Positions 11,278 to 22,987 of a stretch of DNA of 64,000 nt are shown piece after piece. Source of the DNA: Cryptomeria japonica (Eukaryota; Streptophyta; Pinopsida; Cupressales; Cupressaceae); the NCBI RefSeq assembly GCF_030272615.1, contig NC_081414.1:814964569-815028568 (forward strand), written 5' to 3'. A model generated the notes under the pieces. It worked only from the letters and a program-made list of their open reading frames with translations. It was not told where the DNA came from and searched no databases. Made by a program: the position numbers and the translations under genes. The first letter of the stretch is position 1. Every line of letters starts with the position of its first letter.

Positions 11278-12912
11278 TCACACTTTATTGGCATCAACAA
11301 CACCATCATTGACTATGTTCTTGTTTTTATTCCAAAATCTTGGCTTGTCTTTTCCTTTAAAGTCATCTTTGTTTTCCTTGAATATCTTAATGACTCCTTG
11401 CTCAATTAGGACCTTTTCTGTTGCTAAGCCTTTTTCAATAATGTCCCTGAAAGTGGACAAACAAGCTTTCCTTAGATCATAGCCAATGTCTTTGTTAACG
11501 TTTTGTGTGAACATTTCTACCATTTGTTTTTGTGGAATTTCACAAGAGCATCTGCTGGCTAGATTTCTCCATCTTTGTAAAAATGATGCAAAAGACTCTC
11601 CCTCTTTTTTCTTGGTGTTGCATAAAGTAGTGATTGATATGTCTGTCGCTATATTGTAGGAGAAATGTTGAATAAATGCCTCTGCTAAGTCACCCCATGA
11701 CTTAATTCCAGGTGGAAGTTGGGAGAACCATTCCATAGCTTGATCACCTAAGCTTTGTGGGAGTAATCTCATCAAATATGTCTCTTCTGAAGCTACTTCA
11801 ATGCAAGCTATGAAAAACTATCTTATGTGTGCCTTAGGATCCCCTTTTCCTCTATACTTATCAAATTTAGGCATCACAAAGCGTGTAGGAAATGGAGGCA
11901 TTGGAATGCTCTTGTCAAATGGATAAGGACATATGTCTCTCATTGTGTATGTTGGCTTTGGTGTATTTATGTCCTCCACTTTCTTTTGTAAGTCCCTGAT
12001 TTGTTGCTCCAAATTTCTCTTAGGTGGAGATCGACTTCTTGAACCATACCCCATGTTTGAGGCACCAATTGGAGGAGGAGCATGTTGCATATATGGATGA
12101 TATTGATCATACACATGTTCATATGGAGGGGGTCTATAGTGATGCTGCATATATGGAGCACTTGGTATAGATTCATGTTGAGGAACACCATATCTATTTT
12201 GTGCATGTATACCATACTCTACAGGCATGTCATGTTCTATTGTGTTGCCCCCAAATTTGACACGGGGTTTCCTTGTGTCCAAATTTTGAGCATGCCTTTG
12301 AATATCCAATTGCTTTGGTTGATTCGTAGCTTGAGTATGTGATTGAGCATATCTGTCTGCATAAGACTTCCATAATGGTCTACGAAGGTGAGTATCATAT
12401 GCTTGACCATGTGTATGTGGGACCTCTGGTTTTTGAAGCAAAGATGATGGTGATTCAGGTACAATATATGGTCCTCTATTTCCTCCACTATTAGGCCTCC
12501 TTTGATCCATGTTGGAGTGAGTTTGTTGCAAAGGTCGATTTTCCATTATTTGAGACATATCAAAATCATGAGGTATCTTGGCTCCACTTTGTGCCATCAT
12601 TTGTAAGAAGTATTGTCTATCTCTCCTCATTATTTCCTCAACCAACCGATTGAAATGGGGATTCATAATGGATTCTTCCACATTTGCTGAATTTATTGAC
12701 AAGTTGTCCATATTGTCATTGTGTGTAGCATTGTTATTTGTAGTGTCCATGTTCTCAACGTTTGGAATGTTTCTATAGACATCCATGTCAGGTAATGTAG
12801 TGTGATCAGTATTGAAAAAGATATCATTCTCATACTCATAAGAACTCATGTTTGCAGACTCTTGAGCCTCTTTAGTTTCTCTCCTAGATTTTTGAAGATG
12901 GGTTTCAACCAT
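11278..12912 (-). pseudogene. Gag of the Tat-like element
   Basis: I chose the Met at 12912 because low-complexity reading begins there; the frame stays open upstream to 13245 without clear protein character. The N-terminal half is Asn/Asp-, Pro- and Tyr-rich; a coiled-coil-like EQQIRDLQKKVEDI precedes MPPFPTRFVMPKFDKYRGKG. The retrotransposon Gag domain follows at 11278-11775 with MEWFSQLPPGIKSWGDLAEA and GESFASFLQRWRNLA. An in-frame stop at about 11815 splits the two halves. Gag would form the particle that packages element RNA. Confidence 0.83.
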
Positions 12913-14579
12913 GAACCAGGTATTGACCAAGATGTGTGAGACTAGATGAAAATGGAAAAAAGTATGGAAGACCCAGAGTTGGATGGAGTGTAAATGAATC
13001 TGAGGTGTACTTGCAATGTCCAAAGTGTAAGACCAAGTATGTATGTAGTAGAGTAGGTGTGGCTTCCAAAGATAGGATAGTTTGTCTTGATGAGGTAAGT
13101 TGACCTTGACTCTAAGTAAGACCAAATGAGACCCAAAGGTAAGAAACCTTGATGAGGGACCACTTAGCAAAGTGTTGTTGTATGTAGTTTGTTGACAAAG
13201 TATGATGAGGACAAGCAAGTGACCTTTTGACTCAAGTTTAGACAAGTGTGAATGTAAAGCAAGATGTGAAGCAATGATGGACTATGTGAGACCCAAAGAC
13301 AAGTTGAATGCTAAATGAAACCTGGAGAAATGACCTAGGAAGCTCAAGAATTCTGAAACTGATTGCTCTTGTTTGCTGGACTGTAAAATTTTTCCAATTT
13401 GTGAAGTTGTTGGTTGTGACCAAATCTAAATGTTTGACTATTTTTCGTGACGAGAGGACACAATGTTGATGAGGACTCAATGTTTGCAAGTGTTTAGACT
13501 GACAATGACTCCAAGAAAAGTGTGTTGTTTGATGTAAAATTGTTTTGCATACACTTGAAGACACAAAAGACACAATGTTTTGCTGTTTGGTCTTAAATGT
13601 TTGAATGTTTAAAATAAGTCAAGCACAATTCTTATGGCTGCCCAAGACAATAGTTGTTGATCCCACATGAGGTTTTACCCCCAAGGCTACGCTATTCAGA
13701 GCGGATACTTAGATGCTTGACCTCACTGGCTCCACCCTCAGCACTCACTTCTCGGGTTAGCCAAGCATCAGTCCCCACAAAAACTCCCCGTGGTGAACTT
13801 TGTATCTCTACTAAGAACCGTATGTGTGTGGGCCGCTACCAGAGGTCTGACCTCCTGCCCCAACAACTAGAAGGATTTGGGCTTCTAAAACAAAAAGGTG
13901 CTAGTAAGGGCATCTGCTCATGTGGCCATACATGTGGCACTTTCAGCTCTGTAAATACAGAAGGCTCCCAGCCGGTAGGGGTTACGCCCTACAAATGATC
14001 AAATAAATTTGATCAAACGGGTTTATGGGGAGACATAGTGTCGGTATGAACTAATTAGCACATGTTATTCATAGTTTTCACCATGAATACATTTGTTTAT
14101 AGTGGTTTGGAAGAGGTGGGTTTTCCTCGCTACCACTTGGGTCGTTCTCTTCTCACTAGTAGTCCTAATGACCACACGAGAAGATAGGCCCTCTAAAGAT
14201 TAAACAAAAAGAGCCTATTGCTCAAGACACAAAAGACAATGATTCAATTTTAGTGCACCAATGGAAGTGTTTGCTAGTCTATGAAAACAAGTCATACAAT
14301 AAAAATCCAAAAACCCTTGCCAAGGACCTGCAACAAAAGGTTGTTAGTAGTTTGGATTGTTTCAAATAATCACCCCTTCTTGAAAGCACACAAGTTAGGT
14401 AAATTTTAAACCCAAAAGACTTTATGAAAATAGGGGCCTTCAACCAAATGTTTTGCTTTCAAGACAAGCTGCACCAATCTCGTTAGCTAGATCTGAAAAT
14501 GTTAGTGCAAAATAAACTAGATCTGAAACCCTAAATGCGAAACTGGAATTGAATGAATAAACTTCAAAATTTTGGAAAC
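12913..14579. other. 5' leader of the Tat-like element
   Basis: This is a long untranslated region between the primer-binding site and gag. It includes a segment with direction-changing GC-richer sequence (13640-14000) whose plus-strand frame has no recognisable domain. Packaging signals are expected in this part but I could not identify one. Confidence 0.55.
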
Positions 14580-14890
14580 TGCTAAACACAGACGTGGCTA
14601 CCCTTGACACAGACACGGTTCTGTGACACAAACGAGCTTCTGTGAGACACAGACGTGGCTATAAGTCACAGATGCCGCTATACATCACAGACGCGGCTTT
14701 AACAATCATAGACGCGACTCCAGGACATAAACGCAAGTTCTGAAACCTGTAAAAAAAAATGTTGCTGATAACACAGACGCGATTTAAGCTGTTGCAGACA
14801 TGCTGAAAAATCAAAAACGCGATCCGAATGTATGCAGACGTGGAAATACCAAAAATGCTGTCGAAAACGTCCGAGCTGCAACTTCAAAAA
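14580..14890. repeat. Degenerate ACACAGACG repeats in the leader
   Basis: Units of about 18-28 bp share ACACAGACGTGGCT or ACAGACGCGAC. They are complementary to the GCGTCTGTGT repeats at 2435-2720 in the same element's 3' region, so the two ends of its RNA could pair. Confidence 0.7.
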
Positions 14891-14932
14891 CACAAAATCT
14901 GCAACAACAAGGTTAAATACAAAGGGACAAGA

Positions 14933-14950
14933 GTCCCACTGGGCATGCCA
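14933..14950 (-). promoter_or_regulatory. Primer-binding site
   Basis: On the minus strand TGGCATGCCCAGTGGGAC starts three bases inside the 5' LTR. TGG at this spot is the expected match to a tRNA 3' CCA end. I do not assign the tRNA. Confidence 0.75.
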
Positions 14951-14953
14951 AAA

Positions 14954-15735
14954 TGTGTATGGTGAAAATGGATAACAATAATAACAAAATTGAAAGGCTA
15001 AATGAATTCAACCACAAAACCCTAGCCTAACAACAACAAAGATCCACCATAACATATGAAGATTACCTAAGACAATGTAAATAAAACAAAATCACAAATA
15101 TTATACCTTTACATGTCCAATAGGGTTTTGATTTCCATTCTTCCTATCTCCATTGATCTTGCTTGATATATTTGCTCTCAGATTTTATGTGCACAAGAGC
15201 TCAACAAAGAACAGAATGTGGTTGCAAGTAGGATCGTAGTGTAGTCAAGTCCTTAAGATCAGCGATTAGGTCATTAGCTCATTAGGGTTTGATAATGAAG
15301 GAAGCATCTCCTTAAATAGAAGACACAATATGAAATGGAGGGATAAGATTGAGAGGTGTAAAAAGGAGGTCGGCTAGGATTAGAGGGTAGGTAGAAGAAA
15401 TAATAAAATAATGAAAGGGGTAGGTAGTGTAGGAATTAAGAGATGAATGACATGTGTCATGGATAGAAAAGGCTAATGAATTAATTAAATAAATAAAGAT
15501 TTATTTAATTAATAGAGGAAATGGGATAATTAAATAAATAAGATATTTATTTAATTAGGAAAAGGATAATTTAAATAAATAAATGTATTTATTTAAATGA
15601 GAAATAAGGCTAGAAGAGGATAAATGAATTAATTAAATAAATAAAGATTTATTTAATTAATAGAAGAATTAGGCTTAGATAATTAAATAAATAAAATATT
15701 TATTTAATTAGACATGACAATTTTGGGTGTCTACA
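14954..15735 (-). repeat. 5' LTR of the Tat-like element
   Basis: This is the right LTR in window order, carrying the promoter end of the minus-strand element. About 11 differences from the left LTR by eye. The same five AT-rich palindromes sit at about 15480-15710. Confidence 0.95.
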
Positions 15736-15740
15736 CTATT

Positions 15741-17096
15741 ATATTTTAACATGTTACAAAATTTATACCTCATGCATCGAAGTTGCAGCTGTAGTAACTG
15801 GAGGTGGAGTATGGGATATCGTTGCTGCATCCTGAAATGCATATTATTTGGCTCAATTTAAATCGATGTATAAATAAAAATTAATTTATGTAATTACAAA
15901 TTTAAAGTGATTGACAAATGAAATGCTATGAACTCAAATCAACACATCTGTGTCTGTTGCTAATCGGCAAACACCATGTCCATCAACTCATCTGTCAGCG
16001 TGAAATCCTCACTCATGCGGTCTTGACATCTACTCCTGTAAATTGTGCATGGATGAGATGTGGATCCATCTGCACCAGTCACATCAGCTATCCCTGAGCA
16101 TATCCTTGATCAACTGACACACATATGCTGAATGGGCTCTCTGTCGTCACCTAGAGCAACTAATGGCTCATCATCCAGTACAATAGGGTGTGCTAATGAT
16201 GTCTCATGTTGGATGATGGCACCAGTCAATGTTGTGGACGCATGAAGAGTTTGTAGCTTCATAAACTCTTTCAGCTCTACTAGAATAGCGTAATGCACCT
16301 TGGGTTTGGGTGCTAGGGGGTGACAACTCTCTGAGGCTACTCACCTACAGACTCCGGGTCTATCTTGGGTAGAGTCGCCACCTCTACCATGGAACTCTCT
16401 CATGTCAAAATAGTTTGGCCACACATTGAGCACAAACTCACGGTATACTTTTCTCAAAAAATACAATGGCACCTCATAATTATTACAAGGTGGATCATCA
16501 AAGATCATCCATCACCTCTGCCAAAAAAGATTCTTCATCTACACATTGGTACACCAATGTATGGGAAACCTCTTTGCATTAAGAGGTAACGACTGACCCA
16601 TTTTAGGATCAACAAAAAGAGCACATATTTGTTGTTTACTAATATTTATTTTTTTCACTCCCTTGTATGATAACCCATCAGCATAGTATTGAGGACACCT
16701 ATCCCTAAAGTTTCACCATTTTTTAATTTGTGTGGAAACAACTATGGCACCACTAGCTAATGTTTCTAGGTGAGTAGCAAGGGATTTATGATGCTTAATT
16801 TTTGATGTTCTCAATTTATCAATCAATCTATTGATTTTAGACATATTTTTCTCTAACTGATTAATTAATTGTTCTTGTGTTTGAGGTGTGCGGTCAAAAG
16901 GAGGAATTGGGGGTGTATCTTGTTGGTTTTCAGGAGGTGCATTTTGTTGTTCTTTTTGTGGATTATCAAAATCTAGTTTTTGAAACAAAAAATGAAAAAT
17001 CCTAATCAAAATTAATGAAATTAAATTCAAAACGTAAAACAAATTGAACAAATGGGAAAGAAAGACAAAAATTAACAAAAACTAACCTTGATCCAT
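15741..17096 (-). pseudogene. Gene X copy 1 (X1), upstream exons
   Basis: Minus strand. Exon 1 is only ATGGATCAAG (17087-17096), followed by a GTTAGT donor; a ~115-nt intron is implied by the X3 copy. The next exon encodes a Pro/Gln-rich stretch with PPIPPFDRTPQTQEQLINQL, a probable short coiled coil, a Trp-rich segment with KRFPIHWCTNV and QRWWMIFDDPPCNNYEVPL, then MCVS and a further Cys pair. Stops are present (for example before MKNLF, and in the RPGV region). The rest of the gene continues at 1-1118 beyond the retrotransposon. The function is unknown to me. Confidence 0.5.
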
Positions 17097-17214
17097 AGTG
17101 TCTGGAGGAGAAATGAGGCACCCCATTCGCGGTTTGGTGGAGAAAATGGGGAAAAAAATGTGGCTGTCATGGGAAAATAAGACCCATATTTTTTTTTTAA
17201 CTTTTTTTTATAGG

Positions 17215-17460
17215 GACCACGTATGCGGTCCTTTAGGGTTTATTAGCATGTACGTGCTAATTTTCCTAAAAGTAGCGCGTACGTGCTCATTTTCCTAAAA
17301 GTAGAGCATACACTCTCACTTTCCTAAATGTAGCATGTACATGCTCATTTTCCTAAAAGCAATGCATACGCGCTACTTTTTCTAGGCTTGGGAACAACGA
17401 CCCTAAGCGCATACGTGGTGATTTCAAATTTTATAACCGCGTATGTGCTGCTTGTTTTTT
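17215..17460. repeat. CGTACG-core minisatellite 5' of gene X copy 1
   Basis: About seven diverged ~30-bp units contain palindromes such as GCACGTACGTGC or GCGCGTACGTGCT joined by CATTTTCCTAAAAG. The same array sits between the TIR and the start codon in X3 (25590-25800) and X2 (43740-43880). Confidence 0.75.
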
Positions 17461-17478
17461 CATGTTTTTTTTGGGTGG

Positions 17479-17515
17479 TTTCCACTTTTCAAACCACCAT
17501 CTTTGTGCACATACC
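17479..17515 (-). repeat. TIR-family end beside gene X copy 1
   Basis: On the minus strand it reads GGTATGTGCACAAAGATGG then GTGGTTTGAAAAGTGGA. It is the outer end of the X1-bearing element; the other end lies outside the window. Confidence 0.65.
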
Positions 17516-17654
17516 CAATAGCTAAAGTTGAACTTTGACGAGTCTTCCTGTGGCAACCCGGGTTGGGTGGAAGGGGGTGGTGTGATTAGGGATCCACATG
17601 GCTGTCTGATCCTCATGTATGCATCAAACCTTGGTGTCGAAATCTCCAGTGTGG
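17516..17654. other. Short unassigned spacer between two elements
   Basis: About 140 bp between the X1 element end and the TSD of the 17.6-44 kb element. No gene is visible. Confidence 0.5.
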
Positions 17655-17660
17655 CTGAAG

Positions 17661-17708
17661 GGTAAGTGCACCAAGATGGTGAACAAAAAGGGGGGTATAA
17701 GTGGCCAC
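17661..17708 (+). repeat. Left TIR of the 26-kb element
   Basis: It starts GGTAAGTGCACCAAGATGG and runs to GTGGCCAC. The inverted partner is at 43950-43987. The first bases contain GTAAGT, the consensus 5' splice site. Confidence 0.7.
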
Positions 17709-18480
17709 TTTTTTTCTAAAAACAGGTAAACCTAAACTTCAAAGAGATATTCGAAGGTCATGCACTCAAAACTAGGAGTTGAGAAAAGAATAAGAATTGT
17801 AGTACTCTGAATCTAGTTTCTAAACTACTAAAGTTTTTTAAAATTGGATAAGATTAAGAGGGTCAAACCTCTCTCACACGAAAAAATTGATCCTGATTTT
17901 TTTCTGAAAAATATAACATAGTTGTTTTTGTGCACTGCACAAAATATATAATTAGATTTAGTGTTTTGCAAAACCCTTTGGTAGGATGATAGGTAAGATT
18001 AAGATCTAGAAGTTGTGTATTTTTTTGTAATTTTTTGTTGAGTATTTTTTTTTTATGATTTTTTGAAGTGACCGCATTTTGAAAATTTGGTACCTGTTCA
18101 TGCGCTGGGCATAACTTGCATCAAAATAATAGAAAATGAAAACTTTTTTTTAAAAGATTGTATAGAATCTAGTTTATCCCAAAAGTGTGTAATTTATTTT
18201 AAATTTGGTCAAGTATATCAAAAGTTATTGAAAAAATGGTAGACATATGTCTATGAGGACTGTCAACGCACTGGTAAAGAAAATTAAAATTTAGTATACT
18301 AATGTTGTCTAAAAATAGAAAAAATTATATGGTCCGAAAGATGAGAAGACATGTGAGATTATGGTGGTAATTTTAGAGATACCCACTTGATCATTTGTAA
18401 ACCTGATGATGATGAAGTCAAGAAATCATGTTGGAAGATGAAAAAATGTGTAAAGGGACAAAAATGGAGGGAAAATGGGC
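17709..18480 (+). repeat. Subterminal repeat, copy 1
   Basis: An AT-rich non-coding ~770-bp unit. A direct copy lies at about 20810-21600 and an inverted copy at about 30752-31500. Shared words include GTAGTACTCTGAATCTA and GGATAAGATTAAGAGGGTCA. Confidence 0.75.
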
Positions 18481-18499
18481 TTGCAAGCCTTAGGGTCAT

Positions 18500-18925
18500 T
18501 TTCCAACCCTTTTACGAAGCCAAAACCCGCACGGGTTTTGAAAAACAAAAAGTACCATTCATAGTTCTACATAACCAGTACAGGTTATGTAGAACTAAAA
18601 CCATCATTTGAGTTTCACAAAACCTATACGGGTTATGAAAACCCAAAATTATGGTTTTTCATAACCCGTATGCTCGGGTTTTGAAAAACAAAAATTACCA
18701 TTCATAGTTCTACATAACTAGTACAGGTTATGTAGAACTAAAACCATCATTTGAGTTTCACAAAACCTATACGGGTTATGAAAAACATCATTTTGAGTTT
18801 CACAAAACCCATACGGGTTATGAAAAACCATTATTTTGATTTTCACAAAACCAGTATGAGTTATGAAAAACAACATTTTGAGTTTCACAAAACTCGTACG
18901 GGTTATGAAGACATCAAAATGTATG
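18500..18925. repeat. AACCCGTACGGGTT-type minisatellite, left block
   Basis: Repeated ~35-45-bp units with TTTCACAAAACCCATACGGG and TTATGAAAAAC. The cores are near-palindromes such as ACCCGTACGGGT. A second block is at 20540-20790, on the other side of the CT tract. Confidence 0.75.
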
Positions 18926-19019
18926 CTTGTAAACTTAGCATATACTACACATGTATAGGCATACATATATAATATGTCTTTATGTATGTACATATGCATA
19001 TCTATATATGTTTGTATAC

Positions 19020-19161
19020 ATGCATGTCTCTCTTCTTTTCCTCTCTCTCGTCTTCCTTCCCCATCATCGTCTTTGTCTATTTTGCACCCTAATTATCCTT
19101 CTTGAGTTCTATCTCATCTCTCTCCTCCTCACACTTCTCTCTTATGAGTCTCTCACCCTCT

Positions 19162-19201
<40 letters not shown>

Positions 19202-20137
19202 CATTATCCTATCCTATTATCACCTTCTCCCCCTTCTCTCTCTTTCTCCCCCCTCTCCCTCCCCCTCTCCCCCCTCTCCCTCCCCCTCTCATTATCTTAT
19301 CCTATTCTCTCTCCTCCTCCCCCTCTCTTGGTCCTACTCTCTCTCTCTATCCTATTCTCCCCATCTCCACCCTCTCTCTCTTCCTCTCCCTCTCCCTCTC
19401 CCTCTCCCTCTATCCCAATCTCCTCTCTCTCTCTCTCCCCCTCTCCTTATCTTCTTATTCCCTATTCTCTATCTTACCCCCTCTCCCCCTACTCTCTCTC
19501 TAACTGCCTTTCTCACCCCCTCTCCTTATCCTATTCTCTCCCTCTCTTCCTATTCCCCTCTCTCTCTCTCAATCCTATTCTCACTCTCTCTCCCTTCTCT
19601 TTCTTTCCATATCTCTCTCACTCTCTTCCTATCCCCTTCTCTCTCTATGTCTAACACTCTCTCCCTCCCCCTCTCCTTATCCTATTCTATCCCTCTCTTC
19701 CTACCCCCTACTCTCTCTCTCTCTCCCTGCCCATCTCCCTAGTCTCTCTCTCTCTCTATTAATCCTATTCTCACCCTCTCTCCCTTCTCTTCCTTTCCCT
19801 ATCTCTCTCCCTCTCTTCCTATCCCCTTCTCTCTTTGTCTCTAACTCTCTCTCCCTCCCCTTCTCCTTATCCTATTCTATCCCTATCTTCCTACCCCTAC
19901 TCTCTCTCTCTCTCTCTCTCAATCCTATTCTCACCCTCTCTCCCTTCTCTTTCTTTCCTTATCTCTCTCCCTCTCTTCCTATCCCCTTCTCTCTTTGTCT
20001 CTAACTCTTTCTCCCTCCCCCTCTCCTTAACCTACTCTCTCTCTCTCTCTCTCTCAAACTCCCTCCCCCTCCCCTTCTCTCTATCTCTAACTCTCTCTTC
20101 CTCCCCCTCTCCTTAACCTATTCTATCCCTCTCTTCC

Positions 20138-20178
<41 letters not shown>

Positions 20179-20426
20179 TCTTTATCCTATTCTCACCCTC
20201 TATCCCTTCTCTTTCTTTCCCTATCTCTCTCCCTCTCTTCCTATCCCCTTCTCTCTTTGTCCCTAACTCTCTCTCTCTCTCTTCCTCTCCCTCTCTTAAT
20301 CCTATTATCACCCTCTCTTCCTATCCCCTTCTCTCTCTGTCTCTAACTATCTCTCCCTCTCCCCCTTCTCTCTTTCTCCCTCTCCCTCTCTTAATCCTAT
20401 TCTCACCCTCTCTCTCTCCCTCCCCC

Positions 20427-20458
<32 letters not shown>

Positions 20459-20479
20459 TAATCTTATTCTCACCCTCTC

Positions 20480-20532
<53 letters not shown>

Positions 20533-20535
20533 GTT
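19020..20535. repeat. Polypyrimidine tract 1
   Basis: About 1.5 kb of almost pure C/T on the plus strand, mostly CTCTCT and CTCCCT with interspersed CCTATTC or CCTTATC words every 50-100 bp, and a short (CA)n near 20440. The long open frames in it are low-complexity artefacts. Confidence 0.9.
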
Positions 20536-20539
20536 CCTA

Positions 20540-20790
20540 GTTATACATAACCCATATGGGTTATGCATAACTAAGGTGAGAACTTCTAGTTTTGCATAAC
20601 TAGTACGGGTTATGAGAAATGTTTCCTCAAAACCCGTATGGGTTTTGAGGAACTTGTTTTTTATTATTAAATATAATGTTGGTCAAAACTTGCACGGGTT
20701 TTGAGGAACCTTTTTTGTTTTTTTATTATTTTTGGCTAGGCTTGGTGTTACCAAGCCTAGCACGGTTTTGAATTTCATAGAACACACATG
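20540..20790. repeat. AACCCGTACGGGTT-type minisatellite, right block
   Basis: Units such as CATAACCCATATGGGTTATG and AAAACCCGTATGGGTTTTGA are near-palindromic and match the 18500-18925 block. Confidence 0.7.
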
Positions 20791-20799
20791 GGTTATGAG

Positions 20800-21600
20800 A
20801 ATTTTTTTTTTTTTCTTTTTCTGAAATCAAGTGAACTTGAACTTGGAGGCAAAATTTGAAAGTCATCCACTCAAAATATGAACATAATCAAAGAACAAAT
20901 ATTGTAGTACTCTGAATCTATTTTCCAAACTACTAAACTTTTTCAAAATTGGATAAGATTAAGAGGGTCAAATCCTTCATGCACGAAAAAATTGACCCTG
21001 ATTTTTTCTGAAAAACATAACATAGTGTCTGACGTGCACATCAAAAAAGTCATAGTTAGATTTAGTATTTTGACAAATCCTTTGGGAGAAAGATAGTTAA
21101 GAGTGAGCACTAGAAGATGTATATTTTTTTGTAATTTTTTGTTGAGTTTTTTTTTTTTATGATTTTTCCAATCGAGCACATACTGAAAATTAGGTACCTA
21201 TTCATGCGTGAAGCATAAGTTGCACTAAACAAATAGAAAATATAAATTTTATTTTTTTAAATTGTAAAGAATCAAGTGCACTACAATAATATATAAAGTT
21301 TTTAAAATTTGGGTAAGTATATCAAAATTTATTCAAAAAACGGTGCACCTATGTCTGTGAGAACTATGGAAACACTAGTAAAAGAAATTCAATAATAATG
21401 TTATTGTTGTTTAAATTGAAAAAAATTATATGGTTAAAAATCTCAGAAGATGGGTGAAAATATGGTGGCAATTTTAGAAATACCCACTTGATGAAGTGTA
21501 AACCTGATGATGACAAAGTCGATAAACCAAGTTGATAAAATAAAACACATCAAAAATGAGAGAAATGGAGGGAAGTCAAACTTCCAAACTGTAGCTTTTA
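20800..21600 (+). repeat. Subterminal repeat, copy 2
   Basis: A direct copy of 17709-18480. The inverted copy in the centre of the Y palindrome (30752-31500) is closer to this one than to copy 1, judging by shared words. Confidence 0.75.
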
Positions 21601-21624
21601 CATCTAGGCCTATTTCCAAGCCTA

Positions 21625-22110
21625 AACAGTCAAAAGTGCGTATGGGGTACTTATGGTGTAAGTAGTGCATATGCGCTTGTTTTCCTATAAATAGTGCACA
21701 CACGCTCTTTTTACTATAAACAACACGTACGTGCTATTGTATAATATGATATATAATATATAATATGTGTATATATATATATAATATATAATATTTGTAT
21801 ATATATATAATATATTAAACATATATATATACATGTAAGTGTATTGTCTCCCCCTCTCAAATGCATACAAGGTGCCTCTCTGTCTCTCTCCCCCCTTCTC
21901 CCTTCCTCCATACCCCATCCCTCCCTCTCTCCCCTTATCCCTTCCTCCATACCCCATCTCTATCTCTCTCGCTCTCTCGCCTTCCCCCTTCCTCCATACC
22001 CCATCCCTCTTTCTCTTCTCTCCCTCCCTCCCTCCATACCCCACTACAACTGTGTCTGCACTTCTATAGAAGTAAGTGAATTTATTTCTTGTCTGCAACT
22101 TCCTCTTTGA
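21625..22110. repeat. CGTACG minisatellite, (AT)n and short CT tract
   Basis: GCACACACGC/CACGTACGTGC-like units at 21630-21740 are followed by (AT)n and a ~200-bp CT-rich tract (21850-22045). The tail, with AACTGTGTCTGCACTT, is repeated before Y exon 1 at about 24860. Confidence 0.6.
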
Positions 22111-22985
22111 TTTTTATCATGTATTCTCTCCTAAGAAAATTGACTGATGGATTTGTGTGTGTATATTGAATAGGAGGAATAGGGTTTGAAATTGAACCAT
22201 GGGTGTATTACCATGGCAAACAAGGAAACTTGTAGCAATATTCTTCTTGAATGTGTTTTTAATGAGCTGAGCAGATGTGGAAAATAGTGTCAACAAAGAA
22301 ACATGATGAGTCAGAGTACCTGCAATATGTTTTTCAAAAGGAAACAATAGGTAGGAAGAGAAAGAGGGAGAGTAACACACATGATGTCATGTAGAATGAT
22401 AGTGGTGGGTATGCGAGAGTTCCCATGTTGTTAAACAACACCTGTCACCTAAATAAATTAAAGTTTGTTGTATGCATGGTAGTGGTAGTATATGATGATC
22501 ATCACTTGTCAAACAACATGGAATGGTACATACCCATGAAATAAATCAAGTGTGTAATTCCTATAGTCACAATCGAGATCAGTCTTATAACCTTGCAAAT
22601 TTAATAGCATCATATATTTTAGAACTTAGGTAGTAGTCTTAGGGTCAGGTCAAGCTCTTACACTTGCTTTTTAGCGAAGCCTCGTTGTTTGTTCGCTTGG
22701 AGTCTCATTGTATGATGTTTTATTCATAACTTTAAATTTAATATATCATTTTATTAACCCACCATATGACCCCTTAGGTGTCATTAGAGGTCGTATTGTT
22801 TCCTAAGAGGTCATATGGTGTCCTGTGACCCCTTAAGACCCCTCAGGACACCAATGACCCATAACAACACCATATGGTGTTCTAAAGAGTCCTATGGTGT
22901 TCTATGACCCCTTAGGACACCATTTGGTGTCGTTATAGGTTGTATGGTGTGCTATACGGATAATATAGTGTCATATTGTGTCTCA
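22111..22985. other. Unassigned interval within the 26-kb element
   Basis: No gene is recognised. At 22750-22970 the words ATGGTGTCCT and GACCCCTTAGGACACCA recur in both orientations, a small diverged repeat cluster. Confidence 0.5.
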
Positions 22986-22987
22986 GA

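Larger units (their letters stand above)
1119..15740 (-). mobile_element. Ty3/gypsy LTR retrotransposon, Tat-like lineage, with TSD
   Basis: A complete element on the minus strand. Two 782-bp LTRs (1124-1905 and 14954-15735) start TGTGTATGG and end GTCTACA on the plus strand, flanked by the 5-bp duplication CTATT (1119-1123, 15736-15740). Inside, in minus-strand order, are a primer-binding site, gag, protease, reverse transcriptase, RNase H, a second RNase H, integrase, a 3.5-kb non-pol tail and a polypurine tract. Two RNase H domains, large size and a long 3' region are known traits of the Tat lineage. About 11 differences by eye between LTRs (near 1.4%) imply a fairly recent insertion, yet pol carries several stops, so it probably moved using another element's proteins. 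The empty site is seen in gene X copy 3 near 27257. Confidence 0.93.

Noticed and set aside
13654-13998. 114-residue plus-strand frame in the retrotransposon leader
   Set aside because: Antisense, no domain, and interrupted relative to any known Tat extra gene.
18951-20311. Ser/Leu/Pro and Arg/Glu-rich frames
   Set aside because: Same cause: polypyrimidine tract composition on both strands.
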